DNA from: Azospirillum doebereinerae
GTDB lineage: Bacteria > Pseudomonadota > Alphaproteobacteria > Azospirillales > Azospirillaceae
Reading direction: 5' to 3'
Assembly: GCF_003989665.1 (NCBI RefSeq)
Contig: NZ_RZIJ01000019.1
Coordinates: 80,707 to 144,706, forward strand
DNA: 64,000 bases
Shown here in pieces: positions 8,580 to 16,144 of the stretch (position 1 is its first letter; each line of letters begins with the position of its first letter). A program made the translations under genes and the position numbers. Below the pieces are notes generated by a model. That model was not told the origin of the DNA. It did no database searches and saw only the letters and a program-made list of their open reading frames with translations.

Positions 8580-8593
8580 ATGATGATGCATCA
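8580..8593. promoter_or_regulatory. second copy of the GntR-module operator
   Basis: ATGATGATGCATCA here is identical to 7819-7832 and has the palindromic core TGATGCATCA. It lies between the GntR stop (8534) and the kinase start (8631). A longer reading frame could start at 8580, but this would place the operator inside the coding region; the GAGGAG site at 8616-8621 supports the start at 8631. Confidence 0.6.
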
Positions 8594-8630
8594 AACATTG
8601 AACGCTTCGAGCGACGAGGAGACACCGGCC

Positions 8631-9668
8631 ATGACAGCGCCCGACGTCCTGACCACCGCCGCGCCGCCGATCTCGACAGAGGAGGCCGGCGCCATGATGC
8701 AGCGGTGCTTCGGCGTGGCCGGCACCGTGCGCGAACTGAGCAGCGAGCGCGACCGCAACTTCCACATCGCGATCCCTGGCGGGCCGGGCTATGTGCTGAA
8801 GTTCACCAACCCGGCGGAACCGGCGCTCGTCACCAGCTTCCAGACCGGGGCGATGCAGCATGTGGCCGTGCGCGACGCCGCCCTGCCGGTGCCGCGCGTC
8901 GTGTCGACCCTGGAGGGGGAGGCCCAGGCGACGGTCCGGGTCAAGGGGCACGCCATGGTCCTGCGGTTGCTGACCTATCTCGACGGCACGCCGCTCCACG
9001 CGGCCCCGGCCTCGCCGGGGCAGATGCGGGCGTTGGGCATGACCCTGGCCAGGCTGGATCTGGCGTTGACCGATTATGACCATCCCGGCTCGCAACGCGA
9101 TCTGCTGTGGGACATCACGCGCACCGCCAGCGTCGCCGACCGGCTGCATTACTTGGCGGACGGCCCGCGCCGCCGCATGGTGGAACGCTTCGTCGCCCGC
9201 TTCGCCGACCGGGTGGCCCCCCGGCTGCCCGCGCTGCGGCATCAGGTCATCCACAACGACCTCAACCCCCACAACGCGGTGGTCGATCCGGTCGGGCACG
9301 AGACGGTCACCGGGATCATCGATTTCGGCGACGCGCTGAAGGCGCCGCTGGTCAACGATCTGGCGACGGCGCTCGCCTACCACGTCACCAGCGGCGAGAC
9401 GCCCTTCGGATCGTTGGTGGAAATGACCCGCGCCTACAACGCCGTGCTCCCGCTGACGCCGGAGGAGGTGGAGCTGCTGCCCGATCTGGTGGCGGGCCGG
9501 CTGGCCCTGACCATCGGCATCACCAGCTGGCGCGCGGCCGAATACCCCGCGAACGCCGCCTACATCCTGCGCAACGCCGAACGCGCCTTCGCCGGCCTGG
9601 AAACGCTGACCGGCGCCGAGTCCGCCACCGCGCACCGCCTGCTCCGTCACGCCTGCCAGAAAGTGTGA
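8631..9668 (+). CDS. APH-fold small-molecule kinase (hydroxylysine/amino-alcohol kinase-like)
   Basis: A 345-residue protein of the aminoglycoside phosphotransferase/choline kinase fold. The catalytic loop VIHNDLNPHN (about residues 206-215) supplies the base Asp and the metal Asn, and GIIDFGDA (about 227-234) supplies the second metal Asp. The partner gene encodes a phospho-lyase-type enzyme, a pairing known for hydroxylysine and phosphoethanolamine breakdown, so the substrate is probably an amino acid or amine with a hydroxyl group. ATG 8631 is chosen for its GAGGAG site; the earlier in-frame ATG at 8580 overlaps an operator-like repeat. Antibiotic inactivation is unlikely given the context. 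Confidence 0.86.
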   Translation: MTAPDVLTTAAPPISTEEAGAMMQRCFGVAGTVRELSSERDRNFHIAIPGGPGYVLKFTNPAEPALVTSFQTGAMQHVAVRDAALPVPRVVSTLEGEAQATVRVKGHAMVLRLLTYLDGTPLHAAPASPGQMRALGMTLARLDLALTDYDHPGSQRDLLWDITRTASVADRLHYLADGPRRRMVERFVARFADRVAPRLPALRHQVIHNDLNPHNAVVDPVGHETVTGIIDFGDALKAPLVNDLATALAYHVTSGETPFGSLVEMTRAYNAVLPLTPEEVELLPDLVAGRLALTIGITSWRAAEYPANAAYILRNAERAFAGLETLTGAESATAHRLLRHACQKV

Positions 9669-9674
9669 ACCGCC

Positions 9675-10991
9675 ATGACCATGATCAACGCCTACGCGCC
9701 CGACTCCGCCGGATCCCTGCCGGAGCGCGAGCGCGCCCTGATCGCCCGCCGCGAGAAGCTGCTCGGTCCGGCCTACCGCCTGTTCTACGCCGACCCGATC
9801 CACGTGGTGCGGGGAGAGGGAAGCTCCCTCTACGACGCCGACGGCAACCGCTATCTGGACGCCTACAACAACGTCGCCTCGGTCGGGCATTCGCGGCCGG
9901 AGGTGGTGGAGGCGATGGCCAGGCAGGCGGCCGTGCTGAACACGCACACACGCTACCTGACCGATGGCATTCTCGACTTCGCCGAGGCCTTCCTGGCGGA
10001 ATTCCCGGCCGAGCTGTCGCACCTGATGCTGACCTGCACCGGCAGCGAGGCCAACGATCTGGCCCTGCGCGTCGCCCGCGTCCACACCGGCGGAACCGGC
10101 GTCGTCATCGCGCACAACGCCTATCACGGCGTGACGGCGGCGCTGGCGGAGATGTCGCCCTCGCTCGGTGGCGCGGTGAAGCTGGGCGACCACGTCCGCG
10201 TGGTGCCGGCCCCGGACGGCTACCGCATCCCGGAGGCGGAGGTCGGCGCCGCTTTCGCGCGTTCCGTGGAGGCGGCCATCGCCGACCTGCGCGAGAAGGG
10301 GATCGCGCCCGCGGCGCTGCTCGTCGACACGATCTTCTCCAGCAGCGGCGTCTTCACCGACCCGGCCGGTTTCCTCGCCCCTGCGGTGGAGGCGATGCGC
10401 AAGGCCGGCGGCCTCTTTATCGCCGACGAGGTGCAGCCCGGCTTCGGGCGGCTCGGCACGCACATGTGGGGCTTCGCGCGCCACGGGCTGGTGCCCGACA
10501 TCGTGACGGTCGGTAAGCCGATGGGCAACGGCCACCCGGTGGCGGGCGCGGTGTTCCGGCCGGAGGTCATCGAGGCGTTCGGCAAGAGCCAGCGCTATTT
10601 CAACACCTTCGGCGGCAACCCGGTGTCCTGCGCCGTCGCGCTGGCCGTGCTGCGCGTGATCAAGGCGGACCGGCTGCAGGAGAACGCCCTGACCGTCGGC
10701 ACGGCGATGATTGAGGGCTTGCGCGCGCTCGCCGCCAAGCACGACCTGATCGGCGACGTGCGCGGCAGCGGCCTGTTCATCGGCGTGGAGCTGGTGCGCG
10801 ACCGCAGCCTCAAGACCCCGGCCCCGGAGGAGACGGCCCGCGTGGTGAACGGCATGCGCCAGCGCCGGGTGCTCATCAGCGCGACCGGGCAGGAGGGACA
10901 CATCCTGAAGATCCGTCCGCCGCTGGTGTTCTCGGCGGAGGACGCCACGCTGTTCCTGACCACCCTGGACGAGGTGCTGGCGGCGCTTTGA
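9675..10991 (+). CDS. class-III PLP enzyme, phospho-lyase type (ETNPPL/PHYKPL-like)
   Basis: A 438-residue class-III aminotransferase-fold enzyme. The PLP Asp is in LFIADEVQPGFGRLG and the Schiff-base Lys in TVGKPMGNGHPVAGA (about residue 279). GKPMGNGHP, together with FADEVQ-type and NTFGGNPVSCA segments, resembles the ethanolamine-phosphate and phosphohydroxylysine phospho-lyases, which release phosphate and ammonia instead of transferring the amino group. It starts 6 bases after the kinase, so both enzymes are probably made together. A true transaminase cannot be excluded from sequence alone. Confidence 0.86.
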   Translation: MTMINAYAPDSAGSLPERERALIARREKLLGPAYRLFYADPIHVVRGEGSSLYDADGNRYLDAYNNVASVGHSRPEVVEAMARQAAVLNTHTRYLTDGILDFAEAFLAEFPAELSHLMLTCTGSEANDLALRVARVHTGGTGVVIAHNAYHGVTAALAEMSPSLGGAVKLGDHVRVVPAPDGYRIPEAEVGAAFARSVEAAIADLREKGIAPAALLVDTIFSSSGVFTDPAGFLAPAVEAMRKAGGLFIADEVQPGFGRLGTHMWGFARHGLVPDIVTVGKPMGNGHPVAGAVFRPEVIEAFGKSQRYFNTFGGNPVSCAVALAVLRVIKADRLQENALTVGTAMIEGLRALAAKHDLIGDVRGSGLFIGVELVRDRSLKTPAPEETARVVNGMRQRRVLISATGQEGHILKIRPPLVFSAEDATLFLTTLDEVLAAL

Positions 10992-10999
10992 TCCGGGTT

Positions 11000-11310
11000 T
11001 GCCGATCGCTCCAACGGTGCGGGCGTGCGGATTGGGGCGCGAGGGGCATCCGGACGGAACTGCCCCACACACCCTCGATCCGCACGCGGCATCAGGCGCC
11101 CGGTCGGAAAGGGCGGACCCGAACGTCGACGGGTCTGGGACGAGAACGCCCAGATCTACGGAGTGCGGGAAATCCGGCGACAGCTTTGGCGGAAAGGCAT
11201 CGATTCGGCCCATCGCCCAAATGACTTGCGGCAAGTCCGGTGCGGGTCAGAGAGCGGTATGGGGATGCAGGCGACCGGGGAAGCCGGGGAGCATAAAGCC
11301 CCTCGAAAGA
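11000..11310 (+). pseudogene. decayed IS3-type transposase (OrfB) fragment
   Basis: The reading frame around 11121-11190 encodes RRVWDENAQIYGVREIRRQL, which closely matches the helix before the catalytic domain in IS3-family OrfB proteins (typically RVWDENF-VYGVRKVWRQL). Just upstream, another frame gives PIAPTV, matching the usual L-IAPSTY segment, so at least one frameshift separates them. No DDE catalytic domain follows. The fragment lies directly downstream of the aminotransferase-fold gene and abuts the tRNA-Phe gene on its other side. No terminal inverted repeats were seen. Confidence 0.65.
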
Positions 11311-11352
11311 TAAATCACCATTCTGTCAAGCGCATCAAATGCTTGGAGAGAA

Positions 11353-11428
11353 TGGTGCCCAGGGACGGAATTGAACCGCCGACACGGGGATTTTCAGTCC
11401 CCTGCTCTACCAACTGAGCTACCTGGGC
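11353..11428 (-). tRNA. tRNA-Phe (GAA)
   Basis: On the minus strand the 76-base sequence folds as a cloverleaf: acceptor GCCCAGG/CCTGGGC, D-arm GCTC..GAGC, anticodon stem GGGGA/TCCCC around CTGAAAA (anticodon GAA), T-arm GGCGG with TTCAATTC, and an encoded 3' ACCA. All canonical positions are present, so it should be functional. It is a single tRNA with no neighbouring tRNA genes. Confidence 0.97.
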
Positions 11429-11588
11429 ATCCTGCGATGCTGGCCGACCGGGCCGACGCACCACGCTGAGGGCGGCTTTGTAGGAAAAATCGAACGGCCT
11501 GTCCAGAGGAAAATAGGCTTCTCGTGATGCCGGGCGAGGGCGGGCTGGAGCGGGCGGCGTGGCGGCGCCGGTAACGAGGACAACGGGG

Positions 11589-11613
11589 TTGTCCGGCTGC
11601 GTCAGCCGGACAA
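11589..11613 (-). terminator. hairpin downstream of bdhA
   Basis: A perfect 10-base-pair stem, TTGTCCGGCT-GCGTC-AGCCGGACAA, lies 50 bases past the bdhA stop, in the non-coding stretch before tRNA-Phe. No clear T-run follows, so it may end transcription inefficiently or protect the 3' end. Confidence 0.5.
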
Positions 11614-11662
11614 GGTCGGGGCGTTGGGGCGGCGATCCCGCGGGTCGTCGCCCCGGACCGCT

Positions 11663-12442
11663 TCACTGCATGAACCAACCATGGCTGACGACCAAGGACT
11701 GGCCGGTCAGTGCGTTGGAGCCGAAGGACGCGAAGAACAGGGCCGCTTCCGCTACGTCCTCGACCGTCGTGAATTCGCCATCCACCGTGTCCTTCAGCAT
11801 GATGGTCTTCACCACGGCGTCCTCGGAAATGCCGAACTGCTTGGCCTGTTCGGGGATCTGCTTTTCCACCAGCGGCGTGCGGACGAAGCCGGGGCAGATC
11901 ACGTTGGCGCGCACGCCGTGCGCGGCGCCTTCCTTTGCGACGACCTTGGCGAGGCCGATCAGCCCGTGCTTGGCGGTGACGTAGGGCGCCTTCAGCGCCG
12001 ACGCCTCCTTGGAATGCACCGAGCCCATGTAGATGATGCTGCCGCTTCCCTGCTGGTACATCGTCCGCAGGGCGGCGCGCGTGGTCAGGAAGGCGCCGTC
12101 CAGATGGATGGCGAGAAGCTGCTTCCACTTGGCGAACTCGAACTGCTCGACCGGCGCGACGGTCTGGATGCCGGCGTTGCTGACCAGGACGTCGATGCGG
12201 CCGAAGGCGGTGACGGCGCGCGCCATGCCGGCGTCGACCTGGGTCTCGTCGGTCACGTCCATGGCGACGCCCAGCGCCCGCTTGCCCGTGGGGTCGAGGC
12301 TGGCCGCCGCCGCGTCGGCGCCGGCTTGGTTGAGGTCGGCGATCACGACCAGCGCGCCTTCGCGGGCGAAGGTCCGGGCGATCTCCAGCCCGATTCCGCT
12401 CGCCGCCCCGGTGATGACGGCGACCTTGTCTTGCAAGCGCAT
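11663..12442 (-). CDS. bdhA: 3-hydroxybutyrate dehydrogenase
   Basis: A 259-residue classical SDR. The NAD motif TGAASGIG is at residues 11-18, NAG near 90 (VSNAGIQ), catalytic Ser near 142 (GSVHSKEAS) and YVTAK near 155-159. The segments VHSKEAS, KAPYVTAKHGL and the C-terminal VSHGWFMQ are characteristic of D-3-hydroxybutyrate dehydrogenases, including the terminal Gln. It oxidises 3-hydroxybutyrate to acetoacetate in the cytoplasm, the last step of PHB storage-polymer use. It follows a patatin gene on the same strand after 69 bases. Confidence 0.92.
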   Translation of the reverse strand: MRLQDKVAVITGAASGIGLEIARTFAREGALVVIADLNQAGADAAAASLDPTGKRALGVAMDVTDETQVDAGMARAVTAFGRIDVLVSNAGIQTVAPVEQFEFAKWKQLLAIHLDGAFLTTRAALRTMYQQGSGSIIYMGSVHSKEASALKAPYVTAKHGLIGLAKVVAKEGAAHGVRANVICPGFVRTPLVEKQIPEQAKQFGISEDAVVKTIMLKDTVDGEFTTVEDVAEAALFFASFGSNALTGQSLVVSHGWFMQ

Positions 12443-12511
12443 GGATGTGCTCCTTGTCTGGATTGGTCTTGTCTGGATCGGTCCCGGCCGTCCGCCGGGA
12501 TGGGGGTGGGA

Positions 12512-13660
12512 TCAGCCGCGCAGCACGTCGTGCGTGACGGGGCCGGTGCCCCGCGACGGCATCCTCAGCCATTCCGGATGGGCGAGCGTGGCCAGCGTGT
12601 CGGCGAGGCCGCTCTCCCAATGCTCGCGCATGCCGGCGTTGGAGAACTCGTAATCCTTGGTGTCGCGCTCGTAGCTTTTGCGGCGGTAGATCAGGTGGAC
12701 GATGTTGATGGCCGCCCCGCAGGCCGCGGTGCGCAGGGCCTTGGCCTCGTCCGTGTCCTTGAGGTCGTCGGGCAACCGGTCGAGCAGGGCGACCAACTGG
12801 TTGCGCAGGGTCTGCTCGTAGGTGACCTTGTCGGTGTTGAAGCGGGTGCGGCTGGAATACATGATGTCCTTCTGCCGCTCCAGCACCTCCGACATGCCGC
12901 GCGGGGCCTGCCCGGTGGCGCTCCACAGATCGACCTGGAAGACCAGCGTGTCGCGGCGCGGCTGGTCCTCCAGCACATGGTCGAGCGGCGTGTTGGAGAC
13001 CAGCCCGCCGTCCCAGTAGAACTCGCCGTCGATCTCGACGGGGGCGAAGCCGGGCGGCAGGGCGCCGCTGGCCATCACGTGCTCCGGGCCGATCCGCTGG
13101 GTGGCGTTATCGAAATAGACCGAGTTCCCGGTGCGGACGTTGACCGCGCCCAGCGCCAGCCGGATGCTGCCCGCGTTGATGCGGTCGAAGTCGATCAGGT
13201 CCTCCAGCGTCTTTTTCAGCGGCGCGGTGTCGTAGACGCTGGTCGGCCCGGCGAAGGGACCCGCCACCGCCCATTCCACCGCCGCCCGTGGGCGGAAGAA
13301 GCCGGGCTGCCCGGACAGCGCCGTGCGCCACGCGCTCCACTGGTTGAGGATGGAGATCGACGGGCCGTCGGGGTCCAGCCGCCGCCACAGGCTTTCCGCG
13401 CCTTCCCAAGGAGAAGGAGGGGCGACGCGGTTCCAGAACTCCGACAGCGCCGCGCAACGCCGTTCTGGGGGATTCCCGGCGATCAGCGCCGCGTTGATGG
13501 CGCCGATCGACACGCCGGCCACCCAGGTCGGGTGGATGCCGTGCTTGAACAGCCCCTCGACGACGCCCGCCTGATAGGCGCCGAGCGCGCCGCCGCCCTG
13601 AAGGACAAGAGCCACCCGTTCATAGGGGGCGATGAGATCGGTGAAGGACCCGTCGCGCAT
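12512..13660 (-). CDS. patatin-like phospholipase with DUF3734-type C-terminus
   Basis: A 382-residue protein with the patatin oxyanion motif LVLQGGGALGAYQAG (about 19-33), nucleophile elbow GVSIG (about 49-53) and the DGG of the catalytic dyad in FYWDGGLVSN (about 213-222). The long C-terminal part (QKDIMYSSRTRF, then INIVHLIYRRKSYE) matches the DUF3734 group. It should hydrolyse acyl esters; no signal peptide is visible. ATG 13660 has a GGGAAAGG site, whereas the longer frame has none. Same-strand position before bdhA suggests a link to lipid or PHB granule turnover, which is inference. Confidence 0.9.
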   Translation of the reverse strand: MRDGSFTDLIAPYERVALVLQGGGALGAYQAGVVEGLFKHGIHPTWVAGVSIGAINAALIAGNPPERRCAALSEFWNRVAPPSPWEGAESLWRRLDPDGPSISILNQWSAWRTALSGQPGFFRPRAAVEWAVAGPFAGPTSVYDTAPLKKTLEDLIDFDRINAGSIRLALGAVNVRTGNSVYFDNATQRIGPEHVMASGALPPGFAPVEIDGEFYWDGGLVSNTPLDHVLEDQPRRDTLVFQVDLWSATGQAPRGMSEVLERQKDIMYSSRTRFNTDKVTYEQTLRNQLVALLDRLPDDLKDTDEAKALRTAACGAAINIVHLIYRRKSYERDTKDYEFSNAGMREHWESGLADTLATLAHPEWLRMPSRGTGPVTHDVLRG

Positions 13661-13931
13661 CGATGCCTTTCCCAGCCGGTGTCTTTGGGGATCGTCCGTC
13701 CCGCCCGGCTGCCTGGATATGGGGCGGCAAACCGGGGCCGCCACGCAAAACAGCCCGATCGAACGGGTGATCCGGCATGGCAGGCATTCCCGGCGGGACG
13801 GTGCGGCGGCACAATGTCCGTGCCGGAAGCACGCCGGCCGGTGGAACCGTCACCCGCAATTCCGTTGCGGCCTCATGGGGCCGGAGGCATTCTGGACCAA
13901 TTCGGTCCTTATCAGGAAGGAACCTCCGCCA
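13661..13931. promoter_or_regulatory. divergent intergenic region with inverted repeat before the CDF gene
   Basis: No gene is apparent between the divergent patatin and CDF genes. A perfect repeat GGACC-AATTC-GGTCC occupies 13894-13908, 24 bases before the CDF start, where a repressor could block transcription or translation. No metal-regulator gene is adjacent. Confidence 0.4.
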
Positions 13932-14942
13932 ATGCACACGAAGACCATCGAGCCCTGGACCCATGATCACGGCTTCGGCCAGGACCAGGTCCGGCCAGCG
14001 GAGTTCCGCACGCTCTTGGTGGTGGTGCTGACCGCCGTGACCATGGTGGCGGAGGTGGCGGCGGGCCTTGCCTTCGGCTCCATCGCGCTGCTGACCGACG
14101 GCCTGCACATGGCCTCGCACGCGGCGGCGCTGGGCATCGCGTTGCTCGCCTACGTCTTCGCCCGCCGCCACGCCCGCGACCGGGCCTTCAGCTTCGGCAC
14201 CGGCAAGGTGAACGCGCTGGCGGGTTTCGCCAGCGCGTTGCTGCTGGTCTTCGTCACGCTGCTGATGCTGTGGGAAAGCCTGCACCGGCTGGTCGATCCG
14301 GTGGCGATCTCCTTCGATCAGGCGCTGGTGGTCACGCTGGTCGGGCTGGCCGTCAACGTGATCAGCGTCGCCATCCTGATGCACCGGCCATCCGGCGGCG
14401 CGGCGGCGCATGGTCCTCATGACCATCACGATCACGGTCCTCATGGCCATGACCACCACCACGGCCATGCGCATGGGCACGGGGGGCACGGGGGGCACGC
14501 GGGACAGGACCACAATCTGCGGGGCGCGATCCTGCATGTGCTGGCCGACATCGCGACCTCGGTGCTGGCGGTCCTGGCGCTGCTGGGCGGCAAGCATCTC
14601 GGCGCGTCCTGGCTGGACCCGGCAATGGGCATCGTCGGCGCGGCGATGATCGCCCGCTGGTCCTGGGGGCTTCTGCACGACACCGGCCGGGTCCTGCTGG
14701 ATCAGGAGGCGCCCGCGGAGGTCCGCGAGGCGGTGCGCGGCGCGATCGAAGCGGACGGCGATTCCCGCATCGCCGATCTTCACATCTGGTCCATCGGTCC
14801 GGGGCTGTTCACGACGGTGCTGTCAGTGGTCAGCCACGAACCGCGCAGCCCCGATCATTACAAGGCGCTGCTGCCCACCGGGCTGGGGCTGGTCCATCCC
14901 GTCGTCGAGGTCCGACGCTGCCCCGGCGAGGTGGCCCGCTGA
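13932..14942 (+). CDS. cation diffusion facilitator metal exporter (DmeF/CzcD-like)
   Basis: A 336-residue CDF protein with six predicted membrane spans. The span-2 metal site HMASHAAAL is preceded by LLTDG (about residue 50), and the span-5 site reads HVLADIATSV. A long His-rich loop (about 157-192, with repeated HDHH, HGHDHHH and HGHAHGHGGHGG) sits between spans 4 and 5, as in DmeF-type Co/Ni and CzcD-type Zn exporters. A cytoplasmic domain follows, with IADLHIWSIGPG. An AAGGAA site precedes the ATG. It probably exports Zn, Co or Ni from the cytoplasm in exchange for protons. Confidence 0.93.
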   Translation: MHTKTIEPWTHDHGFGQDQVRPAEFRTLLVVVLTAVTMVAEVAAGLAFGSIALLTDGLHMASHAAALGIALLAYVFARRHARDRAFSFGTGKVNALAGFASALLLVFVTLLMLWESLHRLVDPVAISFDQALVVTLVGLAVNVISVAILMHRPSGGAAAHGPHDHHDHGPHGHDHHHGHAHGHGGHGGHAGQDHNLRGAILHVLADIATSVLAVLALLGGKHLGASWLDPAMGIVGAAMIARWSWGLLHDTGRVLLDQEAPAEVREAVRGAIEADGDSRIADLHIWSIGPGLFTTVLSVVSHEPRSPDHYKALLPTGLGLVHPVVEVRRCPGEVAR

Positions 14943-14969
14943 CGGCCATGTCTGTGTGATGCCCGACAC

Positions 14970-15245
14970 GGCCCCACCCATTGGCGGGCCTTCCTCACGG
15001 CGGCGTGCCTGTCGGCGCAAGGCACGGACCACTGGCTGGTGCTTCTCCGCCGCCTCGACGTTCCCTGCGCGCCGGTCAACGCCATCGGCGATCTGATGGA
15101 GGACGAACACCTCAAGGCCATCGGCTTGCTCCAGGCGCTGGACCACCCGAGCGAGGGCGCCATCGTGAAGGTCCGCTCACCGATCCGCTTCTCGGAAACG
15201 CCCTGCGTCGCGGCCAGCCCGGCGCCGAAGTTCGGCGGCGCTTGA
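14970..15245 (+). pseudogene. C-terminal fragment of a CaiB/BaiF (class III) CoA-transferase
   Basis: The frame encodes HWLVLLRRLDVPCAPVNAIG then DLMEDEHLKAIGLLQALDHP and SPIRFSETP, which is the characteristic end of class III CoA-transferases. The N-terminal domain with the catalytic Asp is missing: the frame closes at the CDF stop (14940-14942) and has no good start. Only the last quarter of a normal protein of about 400 residues remains, so it is a remnant, perhaps left by a deletion that brought the CDF gene next to it. Confidence 0.72.
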
Positions 15246-15264
15246 TCGCCCGGTCAGGAAGGGT

Positions 15265-15299
15265 GGTATCTGCCGGTCATCGAGCGACCGGCGGATACC
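15265..15299. terminator. bidirectional hairpin between the CoA-transferase remnant and pirin
   Basis: A 14-base stem (GGTATCTGCCGGTC with GACCGGCGGATACC, one G-T wobble) around a 7-base loop lies 10 bases after the pirin stop on the minus strand. There is no T-run, but its position between convergent frames fits a terminator. Confidence 0.55.
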
Positions 15300-15309
15300 A
15301 AGCGTTGCC

Positions 15310-16008
15310 TCAGGCGGCGTCGACCAGGACGAGTTCGCTGTCCTCGATCGCCGTCACCGTGAAGGTGCCGACCTGCGAGATGGCGGCGCCGTCGCGGGCG
15401 TTCACCCGCACCCCGTCGATCTCGACCAGACCGGACGCGGGGACGAGATAGGCGCGGCGGTCCGTGCCCAGGGCGTATTCCGCCGTCTCGCCCGCCTTCA
15501 GCGTTGCCCCCACCACGCGGGCGTCGGTGCGGATCGGCAGCGCGTCGTCATCGTCGGCGTAGCCCGAGGCCAGGGTCACGAAGCGCCCGCTGCGCTCGCC
15601 CTTGGGGAAGGGCTTGGCCCCCCAGCTTGGCTTCTCGCCGGTTCGCGTCGGCTGGATCCAGATCTGGAAGATGCGGGTCGTCACGTCCTCACGGTTGTAT
15701 TCGGAATGCGCGATGCCAGTTCCGGCTGACATCACCTGCACGTCGCCCGCCTCGGTGCGGCCCTTGTTGCCGAGATTGTCCTCGTGGGTGATGGCGCCCT
15801 CGCGGACGTAGGTGATGATCTCCATGTCGCGGTGCGGGTGCGGCGGGAAGCCGGTATGAGGCTCGATGGTGTCGTCGTTCCAGACCCGCAGGTTGCCCCA
15901 GCCCATCCGCTTGGGATCGTAGTAGTTGGCGAAAGAGAAGTGATGCTTGGCGTCGAGCCAGCCATGGTTGTCGCCGCCCAGGGCCTTGAAGGGACGCAGT
16001 TCGATCAT
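15310..16008 (-). CDS. pirin-family cupin (YhaK-like)
   Basis: A 232-residue bicupin. The N-terminal metal-ligand region is PPHPHRDMEIITY (about residues 54-66), followed by GTGIAHSEYNRED and the conserved IFQIWIQPTRTGEKPSW. These fit the pirin/YhaK group, redox-sensing or quercetinase-like proteins whose role in bacteria is variable. ATG 16008 is favoured by AGGAGA 6 bases upstream; an upstream in-frame extension lacks such a site. A LysR gene is divergent, a common arrangement for pirins and a likely regulator. Confidence 0.92.
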   Translation of the reverse strand: MIELRPFKALGGDNHGWLDAKHHFSFANYYDPKRMGWGNLRVWNDDTIEPHTGFPPHPHRDMEIITYVREGAITHEDNLGNKGRTEAGDVQVMSAGTGIAHSEYNREDVTTRIFQIWIQPTRTGEKPSWGAKPFPKGERSGRFVTLASGYADDDDALPIRTDARVVGATLKAGETAEYALGTDRRAYLVPASGLVEIDGVRVNARDGAAISQVGTFTVTAIEDSELVLVDAA

Positions 16009-16144
16009 GATCGGTCTCCTGAAGCCGTGGCCGCCGCTGTCGGGAGCGGTTCGGCCGGTGCGTTTCGTTGAAGACACTCTATCGGTTGCGGCCCTTCCAG
16101 TTTAGCCACATAAATTCGGACAAGATGTTCGATGGAGTTGAACG

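Noticed and set aside
8631..9668. Aminoglycoside resistance kinase
   Set aside because: Same fold, but the operon partner and GntR regulator point to catabolism of an amino alcohol or hydroxylated amino acid.
8550..11234. Long minus-strand open frame (894 codons) opposite the kinase and PLP enzyme genes
   Set aside because: Low-complexity antisense translation; conserved motifs lie on the plus strand.
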